Below are positions 17,634 to 24,201 of a stretch of DNA of 64,000 nucleotides, piece by piece. Within the stretch, counting starts at the first letter, position 1. Every line of letters starts with the position of its first letter. The stretch spans positions 1 to 64,000 of the forward strand of contig JBJMGV010000068.1 in assembly GCA_045807725.1 (NCBI GenBank). Direction: 5' to 3'. Under the pieces are notes generated by a model. That model worked only from the letters and a program-made list of their open reading frames with translations, made no database searches and had not been told where the DNA came from. The position numbers and the translations under genes are program-made. This stretch comes from DATENM01 sp045807725. GTDB taxonomy: Bacteria > Acidobacteriota > Blastocatellia > UBA7656.

Positions 17634-17876
17634 CTCAACGTTGAGACGCTAACACGCAACGCTCAGGTATTAAGACTCAATCATCACTCTTTGAATCTGA
17701 ACGATGAGTCTTTATTACTCAACGATGAGATACGGCGATTCAACGATGAGATATAAAGACTGAACGATGAGGTATTACCTCTCAACGCTGAGTATCAGAG
17801 CCGCAACGATGAGATTCCAGGACTCAACGCAGAAACAAAACGCCTGAGCGATGAGTCCTGGAATCTCATCGTTCAG
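17634..17876. repeat. 21-bp-period array of 12 near-palindromic motifs
   Basis: Twelve copies of a 12-bp motif, consensus CTCAACGATGAG, start at exactly 21-bp steps: 17634, 17655, 17676, 17697, 17718, 17739, 17760, 17781, 17802, 17823, 17844 and 17865. The first copy (CTCAACGTTGAG) is a perfect palindrome; the others are near-palindromes with conserved CTCA and TGAG ends. The 9-bp segments between are unrelated. On the plus strand one frame reads as heptads of the type L-N-D-E-x-x-x, broken by one TAA at about 17755 and with no good start. The array begins 44 bp after CRISPR array 1. Two readings are possible: a decayed coiled-coil gene or a phased DNA-binding array. Confidence 0.85.
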
Positions 17877-17883
17877 GCGTTTT
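17841..17883 (+). terminator. Hairpin at end of the 21-bp array
   Basis: The last two units of the array face each other: CGCCTGAGCGATGAG (17841-17855) pairs with CTCATCGTTCAGGCG (17865-17879) with one mismatch and a 9-nt loop, then TTTT. It would terminate rightward transcription coming from array 1. Confidence 0.6.
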
Positions 17884-17968
17884 ACCTCAAGCTTGCGTTC
17901 GCGGGTTTCGGTTCTGCCTTCCAACTCCAGCAACGACAAAACAAAAAGTCAATTCGGCGGGCGCTCGA

Positions 17969-18445
17969 CTAGGCGCTTGGCGTGGCCCGCTTCTTCTGTT
18001 TACCGACGCGCTGGAAGCGTTCGCCCAACTGCTCGGCTACTGGCTTCAGGCCCGGCGTCGTTCTGGCGGCAGCTTTGATGTAGGTGTAGACCTGCATCGC
18101 CTGTTGCATCGCCTCACCGCCGACCGCGACGCGCGTATCGTCTATCTGAGAAGCGACCGACGCCGCCAACGTTCCCAACTCCGTCAGCGCCGTGAACAGC
18201 TCAACATCCCGTTGAAAAGCCGCCGTGATAAAGCTGACGGGCAGCACGGACGGGTTAGTCTGCGCGGCGGTTAAGGCGTTGGTAATGAAGGAAAGGCTGT
18301 CCGGCCCGGCTTTGAACGTCGCCCGGCGTTCATCTCCGGTCAGGCTGACCAGAAAAGGGAGTTTTTCAAGCACTCTTGCGAAAGCGTCCCTGACAGCTTG
18401 CAGGTCGGCAGCGGAAATCGTGGCATCAATGTTCTGATAGGCCAT
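17969..18445 (-). CDS. Uncharacterised all-helical cytoplasmic protein
   Basis: A 158-residue protein with no signal peptide. The ATG at 18445 lies after a strong AAGGAGG. The sequence looks entirely alpha-helical: ADLQAVRDAFARVLEKLPF, VSLTGDERR, a middle block DVELFTALTELGTLAASVASQIDDT, then AVGGEAMQQAMQVYTYIKAAA and the tail TTPGLKPVAEQLGERFQ. I recognise this as a recurrent bacterial hypothetical family of this size, with the L-T-x-x-E-R-R and Q-I-D-D-T blocks conserved, but no function is known. It lies between the 21-bp array and the cas remnant, transcribed away from cas6 and toward the array. Confidence 0.75.
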   Translation of the reverse strand: MAYQNIDATISAADLQAVRDAFARVLEKLPFLVSLTGDERRATFKAGPDSLSFITNALTAAQTNPSVLPVSFITAAFQRDVELFTALTELGTLAASVASQIDDTRVAVGGEAMQQAMQVYTYIKAAARTTPGLKPVAEQLGERFQRVGKQKKRATPSA

Positions 18446-18586
18446 AATCAATTCCTCCTTGATGTGAGTTACAGTTGAGGAGTTCTCTTGAGCGAACCCC
18501 GTGTAGTGGCCACCACTTTACCTTCGAGGTTAAATCGAGTCAAGCGTTAGGTAAAACAATTTACGTGGAATGACCGGCAGCTATAA

Positions 18587-18911
18587 TCAGGGGTGATGGT
18601 CCTTGCCGTATTTGACGACGGCTTTCCAGAAGCCTTCGGTCGGGTCGTCGGGCACGGGGGACGAAGCGTGACAGTGTTACGAAGCCGTTGGCATCGGGCA
18701 CATCTTCAAAGTCCGTGAACAGAGCGAGCGGCGTCACCTGTTCAATCTGACCGTAGCCGATAGACTTGCGCTTGCCGTATCCGCTTTCTTTGAGGTCGTC
18801 CAGAAAATGTCGCACCAGATCGAGGTAGCCTTCTTCGATGCGCCAGTAGAAGGTAACGCGCGGCAGGACGGCCTGTCGTCGTTCTCGCTTTCTTGTCTCG
18901 TCTATCGTCAT
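18587..18911 (-). pseudogene. csm4: Csm4-like RAMP remnant with frameshift
   Basis: Starting at the ATG at 18911, the frame gives FYWRIEEGYLDLVRHF, SGYGKRKSIGYGQIEQV and VTLSRFVP, resembling the C-terminal part of type III-A Csm4 (Gly-rich loop G-x-G-K-x-S-x-G-x-G followed by the L-S-x-F-x-P block). After FVP the frame drifts into an Arg-rich tail. Removing one base from a run of five C (plus-strand G5 at 18656-18660) restores VPDDPTEGFWKAVVKYGK and a stop at 18587-18589. The first half of a normal Csm4 (about 300 residues) is absent. It is therefore truncated and frameshifted, unless the homopolymer is a sequencing error, in which case it is only truncated. It is 43 bp after cas6. Confidence 0.6.
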
Positions 18912-18954
18912 GATGTGAACCGCAACATAACGGCTTGAGTCTTTAATGACAGGC

Positions 18955-20007
18955 TCAGCAAGGTGAGCCGTTACGGTCGGCAGCTTTACTCTCTGCGGGC
19001 ACAATTTCGTAGCGGCCCAGACCGAAGGTGGTTCCGGTGCCGACGTGCAGTAGTTCGCCGGCAGCCAGCAGCGGCAGGAATTCCTGCAATCCGTTGCCGG
19101 CATATTCGACCTCGCCGGTGAAGCCGCCCATCTTCATTCGCGTCTGCTGTCGGTTCGAGTAACGCTGCCAGTCATGCCAGCGCAAGCGCGCCGATTCCAT
19201 TGTGACTTGTGAGGCCCGCGCAATCAGGCTGCGATAATCCAGTTCTAATGGCGCGCGGCCATGCACGGCGGCGAGCATCGAAATCCGCCGCAACAGATTG
19301 CGCACCAGCAAGGCAAAGGCGGTCTCCTTCTGCAAGTCATCATCTACACGAATTCGAGTCGGCGTAATGAATCGGACTTTGACTGCATCGAGAAGGGCGA
19401 TGTCACCGGCGATCTGGTTCAGTCGTTGGCGCAGCAAGTCGGCCAGATTGACAGTCGCCTCTTTCAGAACGGTGATGCGCCCGGCCTCGCCGCTATAGAT
19501 TGTCCGCTCGTCTCCGACCTGATCGGTGAACGTGACGGCGCAGAGTTGAAACGGCACGCGCGCCGCCCCCAGCCCACGCCGCGCCATTTCGCTGACGGCG
19601 AAGATGACATAGGGCAGGTATTCGGCAGCGCGTCCCATCAGCAGCAAGCCGAAGCAGAGTTCATCGCCGGCGCGTAACGTGGTTCGCGGTTCTGAATCCG
19701 TGGCAGCCGACCGGGTGTTGAGCAGCGGCGGCGCGAGTATGAATGGGCGCGGCGCTTGCGACTGGTTGCGGAGCAGTCCAGTCGGCGGCGCAGCGGTCTC
19801 GAATAAGTAAGGATAGATGCAACGCTCGGCCACCAGGCAACGCGCGCAGTCGCCGTGCGGCATTACGCAAATGGCTTGCTTGAGCGCGTGGCCGAACGCG
19901 CCGCGCAAGGTAGAGCCGAGAAACGCCGGCAGGCTGACCGATTGCGTGGCGCGCAGCTTTAACTGATAGCGTGCGAAATCGAGCGAGGCAAACTGATCCG
20001 GCAACAT
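18955..20007 (-). CDS. cas6: Cas6-family pre-crRNA endoribonuclease
   Basis: A 350-residue RAMP protein of the CRISPR_Cas6 type (the larger form found with type I-B/I-D/III systems). It opens LRATQSVSLPAFLGSTLRGAFGHALKQAICV, in which the S-T-L-R-G-A-F-G-H-A-L-K block is characteristic, followed by CxxC-like CARCLVAERCIYPYLFE. It ends with the Gly-rich RNA-binding loop LHVGTGTTFGLGRYEI (about 326-341). It would cut within the 37-bp repeats. It is the only intact cas gene in the window. It is located between arrays 1 and 2, oriented opposite to them, with a csm4-like remnant immediately downstream. Confidence 0.88.
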   Translation of the reverse strand: MLPDQFASLDFARYQLKLRATQSVSLPAFLGSTLRGAFGHALKQAICVMPHGDCARCLVAERCIYPYLFETAAPPTGLLRNQSQAPRPFILAPPLLNTRSAATDSEPRTTLRAGDELCFGLLLMGRAAEYLPYVIFAVSEMARRGLGAARVPFQLCAVTFTDQVGDERTIYSGEAGRITVLKEATVNLADLLRQRLNQIAGDIALLDAVKVRFITPTRIRVDDDLQKETAFALLVRNLLRRISMLAAVHGRAPLELDYRSLIARASQVTMESARLRWHDWQRYSNRQQTRMKMGGFTGEVEYAGNGLQEFLPLLAAGELLHVGTGTTFGLGRYEIVPAESKAADRNGSPC

Positions 20008-20244
20008 AGTGACTCATCACAGGCGCTCGCTACTCCACGATGAAGCAGCGACAGGTTAGGGCATTAACGCAGACCGAGATGTTGCGGCTCCGCGCAGGCA
20101 CAGGCGCGAGAAAGCTGAATGACGTTCAGGTGCTCGACGCGGGACAACTCAACCCAGAGGCCGGTGTGCTCATCTGTTCAGCGACCGGCGCGCAGTCTAC
20201 CACAGCAATGTAGCGGCGGCAACAAATTTCTGATTTGGTTTATG
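20008..20244. other. Region between cas6 and leader 2
   Basis: No intact gene. A short minus-strand frame (20070-20180; contains LWVELSRVEHLNVIQLSRAC) is bounded by stops and is unidentified; it may be another decayed cas fragment. The cas6 promoter should lie here. Confidence 0.35.
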
Positions 20245-20487
20245 ATTGACAGCAGCGAGCAATCATCATAGAGTAGGCGCGTCCAAAACAGAGTTTGGGC
20301 TAACCCCATGAAAGCTAAAAACAGGGGGAGGTTAGCCCAAGAGAGCTAACTGTTGAGTTATTTGATAATCGAAGAGATTAGGGCTTGATTAAACGATGAC
20401 CGAGCAGGCCGATTTAGCGGTGACAAGCAGGGGTTAGCCCAAATGGGCAGTTAACCGACTGAAAACAAAAGCCGCAAAATGGGGTCT
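20245..20487 (+). promoter_or_regulatory. CRISPR leader 2
   Basis: A 243-bp sequence before array 2, aligned without gaps to leader 1 (17021-17263) with about 17 mismatches by eye. The 37 bp next to the array are identical in both. The three GGTTAGCCC/GGGCTAACC motifs are conserved. Confidence 0.85.
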
Positions 20488-20902
20488 CTTGGAATCGAAG
20501 ACGCGATTGATAGCGGATTGAAACACTTCCTCCCCCAACCTGTCCCGTAGGCGACGCATCATCTTGGAATCGAAGACGCGATTGATAGCGGATTGAAACC
20601 CGAGTGTTTCGGGATGGGTTTGTTGAGTTCATTCCTCACCTTGGAATCGAAGACGCGATTGATAGCGGATTGAAACTTGATGCGAGCCGTTTTCCAGAAT
20701 TTGGCCATGTCTTCTTGGAATCGAAGACGCGATTGATAGCGGATTGAAACGGCAACGGCAGGTTTGACTTCCTGTTCCTGCTGGGCGATGCTTGGAATCG
20801 AAGACGCGATTGATAGCGGATTGAAACACTCAAACAGAAAATTCCCTGTCCTAGCATGTGAAATCTCTTGGAATCGAAGACGCGATTGATAGCGGATTAA
20901 AC
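20488..20902 (+). CRISPR. CRISPR array 2 (6 repeats, 5 spacers)
   Basis: Same 37-bp repeat as array 1. Repeat starts: 20488, 20563, 20640, 20714, 20791 and 20867; the last is one base short (GATTAAAC). Spacers: 20525-20562, 20600-20639, 20677-20713, 20751-20790, 20828-20866 (37 to 40 bp). No spacer is shared with array 1 or 3. The first five repeats are identical, so this is the best-preserved array. Confidence 0.98.
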
Positions 20903-20963
20903 TCGCGGCCCGGTCATTTCGGCGACAGACTTTGACTATCGTCAACCGCAGGTATAGCCTTCG

Positions 20964-21257
20964 ATTTATGAAGCCGGGGGTTACATCAAGACTTCCATTC
21001 CGAACTTCTATCACGAGATTCGTAGAGAGCCTGAGATGGAGGCGCGTAAACTCCAGCGTCGCCGTTCTCGATGAATTGAATCGCGGTGACTACCCAATAA
21101 AGAGAAGGCCGTTGAATTAATTGACGATCTGCCCCTGCTGCCTGTTGAGCAAGCCATTGCTGAGTTAGACCCACTGATTCAAACAACCGTGAATTACGAC
21201 GAATTGTTGACATACCCATCTGCATCTGTGGATACTGGCCAAGAGGAAAATATATGA
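20964..21257 (+). pseudogene. Decayed PIN-domain (VapC-like) toxin gene
   Basis: The reading frame at 20964 gives YEAGGYIKTSIPNFYHEIRR and EPEMEARK, the typical N-terminus of a PIN-domain family (Y-I-E-T-S-I-P-S-F-Y), then a stop at about 21073. A second frame gives VLDELNRGDYP, and a third gives KEKAVELIDDLPLLPVEQ and continues to the TGA at 21255-21257. Together these are pieces of one PIN protein with internal deletions and at least two frameshifts. The last frame overlaps the hicB start as ATGA. The gene lies between CRISPR array 2 and hicBA. Confidence 0.7.
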
Positions 21258-21481
21258 AGCAGATGCGACAGTTCACGGGGATTATTGAGCGTGAGGGGAA
21301 TTGGTTTGTTGCGCTTTGCCCGGAGTTAGATATAGCTAGCCAAGGCAACACGGTTGAAGAGGCAAGAACGAATTTGATCGAGGCAATCGAACTCTTCTTC
21401 GAGGTCGCCGACGCATCGGAAATAGAGAGCCGATTACATACTGAAGTTTTTGTAACCCGGATGGAGGTAGCGATTGGCTAA
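21254..21481 (+). CDS. hicB: HicB-family antitoxin
   Basis: A 75-residue HicB-like antitoxin. It has the partial RNase-H-fold pattern FTGIIEREGNWFVALCPELDI followed by ASQGNTVEEARTNLIEAIELFFE, which is diagnostic. The C-terminal DNA-binding extension of longer HicB proteins is missing, as in many short HicB members. It overlaps hicA by 8 bp, so it is coupled to it. It would neutralise HicA and repress the pair. Confidence 0.92.
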   Translation: MKQMRQFTGIIEREGNWFVALCPELDIASQGNTVEEARTNLIEAIELFFEVADASEIESRLHTEVFVTRMEVAIG

Positions 21482-21695
21482 ACTCCGCGTCCTGTCGGGG
21501 CAAGAGGTCTGTAAGATTCTCTTGCAACATGGATTTATCGAGGTCAGGCAGCGAGGCAGTCATCGGGTAATGCAAAAGAGGACGGCGGATTCCACCATCA
21601 CAGTCCCGGTTCCCAACCATAATGAGTTGAGCATAGGAACCCTGCAATCAATCATCAGACAATCACAACTCCCACGCTCGATCTTTGAAGTTTAG
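21474..21695 (+). CDS. hicA: HicA-family mRNA interferase toxin
   Basis: A 73-residue HicA toxin with the double-stranded-RNA-binding-like fold: LRVLSGQEVCKILLQHGF, then RQRGSHRVMQK in which the His of G-S-H is catalytic, and VPVPNHNELSIGTLQSIIRQ. The start is a TTG at 21474, inside the hicB end; the canonical LSGQE(V/L) spacing supports it. A complete toxin with its catalytic His and an adjacent antitoxin suggests a functional module amid decayed neighbours. Confidence 0.92.
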   Translation: MAKLRVLSGQEVCKILLQHGFIEVRQRGSHRVMQKRTADSTITVPVPNHNELSIGTLQSIIRQSQLPRSIFEV

Positions 21696-21746
21696 AGCAA
21701 AGATCAGATATGCGAGAGAGAAGAAGGGGCAGTTTCGGAGGACAAG

Positions 21747-21932
21747 ATGAAGGCGAATGATGATCCGACCATAACCAGAATAAGGGAAGCGCGTCACCAG
21801 ATATCCGAAGAGTGTGGGCATGACCCGCAAAGGGTGGTTGCCTACTACGGCAAGCTTCAAAAGAAGTATCAGGGCCGAATCATCAGCGACCCGAAGGAAG
21901 AAACGACCTCACCTGGCCCCGCCAAAGTTTGA
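21747..21932 (+). CDS. Small orphan protein, antitoxin-like
   Basis: A 61-residue protein with a good GGAGGA Shine-Dalgarno. The pattern DPTITRIREARHQISEECG then DPQRVVAYYGKLQKKYQGR matches a widespread small family usually written as D-P-I-V-x-E-V-R-x-x-R-x-x-x-A, followed by a D-x-x-x-I/V-x-x-x-L-x-x-x-Q block. Members often neighbour PIN or other toxin genes and are suspected antitoxins. No partner toxin is directly next to it, unless the decayed PIN gene was its partner. Confidence 0.6.
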   Translation: MKANDDPTITRIREARHQISEECGHDPQRVVAYYGKLQKKYQGRIISDPKEETTSPGPAKV

Positions 21933-21948
21933 CCAAAGCGGCGCTACC

Positions 21949-22134
21949 TTTTGAATTGAAGACGCGATTGATAGCGGATTGAAACTTGAAGATGCGAGTG
22001 TCATCGGTCAATGTGAACTCTTCTTGGAATCGAAGACGCGATTGATAGCGGATTGAAACCTGAGGATGTATTCATACACCAGGCCGGTGAAGCCAGTCTT
22101 GGAATCGAAGACGCGATTGATAGCGGATTGATAT
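21949..22134 (+). CRISPR. CRISPR array 3, leaderless remnant (3 repeats, 2 spacers)
   Basis: Repeats start at 21949 (degenerate 5' end, TTTTGAATTGAAGACGCG), 22023 (consensus) and 22098 (degenerate 3' end, GGATTGATAT). Spacers: 21986-22022 (37 bp) and 22060-22097 (38 bp). No leader like 1 or 2 precedes it. Both edges are decayed, so this is probably an inactive relic of the same family. Confidence 0.9.
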
Positions 22135-22291
22135 GTATTAAAGGAAAGCTCCGGCCAGTCACCGCGCGGCATAGCGGCGGTCTATGGTTCATCACTCTCA
22201 CCGGCTCAATCAACCGAGGCATTGAAAAAGCGCGGGCAATCCGGTATAAGCAAGGACTGACATTTTCACTTTAAGGTTGTGCATTCCAGCT

Positions 22292-24061
22292 ATGCGTAAA
22301 TGGTCAGCTCTCGCTCTTGTTTGCCTGCTCTGCCTCACCATCGTCACACCGCGCACACGCGTCGCCGCGACGCGGTCACAACGTGGCCCGAAGCCTTACG
22401 TGCCCGGCCAGATCATCGTCAAGCTTCTGGCCGACGCGCCTGAACTGCAATACCGCGACCCGCTCGAACGCGAAACCGCCGTCTCGCAGATGACTCTCGC
22501 TTCGGCCCGCTCAACCGAGTCGCGCCGCGCCGAGCCGGTCATCACGACCGCCGGTCGCGGGCGCATGAGAGAGATCATCAGCGAGCGCGGCCTCGACCGC
22601 GTCTTCGTGCTCAATGTCGGCGCGGACACAGACCTCGACGCGGCGCTCAAAGAGTTGCGCGCACGCCCCGACGTTGAATACGCCGAGCCGAATTACTTGA
22701 TCGAACCGGCGAGCATCGTTCCCTCCGATCCGCGCTTTTTCGATCAGTGGGGTCTGAAAAATTACGGCTATCTAATTGATGGCAACTCGGCGACGCCCGG
22801 CGCAGACACTCACGTCACCGACGCCTGGGAGATTACCAAGGGCAGCCGCGACGTGATCGTCGCCGTCACCGACACCGGCGTTGACATCACTCACCCCGAC
22901 CTCATCGATAGCATCTACACCAACCCGCGCGAGATTCCCGGCAACGGCATTGATGATGATGGCGACGGCTACGTCGATGACGTGCATGGCTACAATGTCG
23001 GCGAGAACAATACGGACATCACCGACGTCTTCGGGCACGGCACGCAGATCGCGGGCGTCATCGCCGCCGGCATCGATAACAACATAGGCATCGCCGGCGT
23101 CGCGCAGGCTTCGATTATGCCCGTGCGTTTCTTCCGCAAGACCGGGCCGACCCCCCCGCAGTTTGAAGCGACGGTTGTCGAAGCGACGCGGGCGCTGGTT
23201 TACGCGGCGGCGGCGGGCGCGGACATCATTAATGCGAGCTGGCGCTCGCTCGGCACGGTGGACGAAGTAACCGCAGACCAACTGAACCTGTTGCAAGACG
23301 CCGTCTACGCGACCGGCGACGCCGGCGCGCTGCTGGTTTCGATTGCCGGTAACGAGGGCTACAACAACGACAACGTCAAGGTCTATCCCGGCGCGTTCCA
23401 GATGCCGAACCAGATTGTCGTCGCGGCGTCGGACTTCAATGACAACATCTGGCGCGATGATTTCTACCCGTTCGCTGTGCATTCGGGCTTTGGGCCGAAG
23501 ACCGTCGCGGTGGCGGCCCCCGGCGTCTCGATTGTCACCATCACGCCGCACGGCAATTGTTTACTGTGCAGCCAGTCGGATGACCCTGTGAACTGGTACA
23601 CGCACGCCGATGGCACATCGCTGTCGGCGGCCTTCGTCTCGGGTGTGGCGGCGCTGGTCAAAGCGAAGTACCCGAACGACAACGCCTTTATGCTGAAGGC
23701 GCGCATTCTCAAGAGCGTTGACGTGTTGAGCCAACTCGCGCCGTACGTCTCGACCAGCGGCAGGGTCAATGCGCTTGCCGCGCTCAACGTACAAGTCCAG
23801 CTCAACATCACTCCGCCGGTGCTCAACAAAGTGAAGTTCAAAGCCGGTAAGGGCAAACTCACCGTCACCGGCGCGAGCTTTCAGAAAGGCGTCCGTGTCA
23901 TCGTCGGTAACAAAGGTTACTCGCCCGTCTCGCAGGAAGACGACAACACGGCGGCGGTGGTGAAAGTGCCGAAGACGACCTTCCCCGCAGGCGTCGCCGT
24001 CCCCATCAAACTGCGCAATCCCGACGGCGGCGAAAGCCAGACGATTCTGCTGACGCAGTAG
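22292..24061 (+). CDS. Secreted S8 (subtilisin-like) serine protease with C-terminal IPT-like domain
   Basis: A 589-residue exported subtilase. It has a signal peptide (MRKWSALALVCLLCLTIV), then a propeptide-like segment (PYVPGQIIVKLLAD, RPDVEYAEPNYLIEP). The catalytic domain carries Asp194 (AVTDTGVD), His249 (FGHGTQIAG) and Ser443 (DGTSLSAAFVSG), with SIAGNEG before it. A C-terminal ~85-residue beta domain (LTVTGASFQKGVRVIV, VVKVPKTTF) resembles IPT/TIG folds. The ATG at 22292 is preferred to the TTG at 22277. It is a paralogue of the protease at 14920 but has a different C-terminus. Confidence 0.92.
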   Translation: MRKWSALALVCLLCLTIVTPRTRVAATRSQRGPKPYVPGQIIVKLLADAPELQYRDPLERETAVSQMTLASARSTESRRAEPVITTAGRGRMREIISERGLDRVFVLNVGADTDLDAALKELRARPDVEYAEPNYLIEPASIVPSDPRFFDQWGLKNYGYLIDGNSATPGADTHVTDAWEITKGSRDVIVAVTDTGVDITHPDLIDSIYTNPREIPGNGIDDDGDGYVDDVHGYNVGENNTDITDVFGHGTQIAGVIAAGIDNNIGIAGVAQASIMPVRFFRKTGPTPPQFEATVVEATRALVYAAAAGADIINASWRSLGTVDEVTADQLNLLQDAVYATGDAGALLVSIAGNEGYNNDNVKVYPGAFQMPNQIVVAASDFNDNIWRDDFYPFAVHSGFGPKTVAVAAPGVSIVTITPHGNCLLCSQSDDPVNWYTHADGTSLSAAFVSGVAALVKAKYPNDNAFMLKARILKSVDVLSQLAPYVSTSGRVNALAALNVQVQLNITPPVLNKVKFKAGKGKLTVTGASFQKGVRVIVGNKGYSPVSQEDDNTAAVVKVPKTTFPAGVAVPIKLRNPDGGESQTILLTQ

Positions 24062-24191
24062 TGGCCAGTGGCCAGTGGTCAGTGGTCAGTGGTAATCTGG
24101 TCTTTGCTCTGAATATACGGTTGCGCGTCCGGCGCAACGATTTCAACTAACGGGAACGAATCATCACTGGCCACCGGCCATTGACCACTGG
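24061..24191. repeat. Inverted heptamer-repeat hairpin (CAGTGGC family)
   Basis: The left arm (24061-24093) repeats GGCCAGT/GGTCAGT every 7 bp; the right arm (24163-24191) is the complement (ACTGGCC, CCATTGACC). A smaller hairpin TTGCGCGTCCGGCGCAA lies between them at 24121-24137. The array lies 10 bp before the next gene's start, so it may occupy its 5' leader. Confidence 0.75.
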
Positions 24192-24201
24192 CAACGGCTT
24201 C

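Noticed and set aside
17634..17876. Interpretation of the 21-bp array as a CRISPR array
   Set aside because: The conserved core is 12 bp and near-palindromic and the variable part is only 9 bp, far too short for spacers; the repeat bears no resemblance to the 37-bp repeat.
22772..23551. Minus-strand ORF of 259 codons opposite the second subtilase
   Set aside because: Shadow of the S8 catalytic domain; low-complexity Arg/Val/Asp composition.
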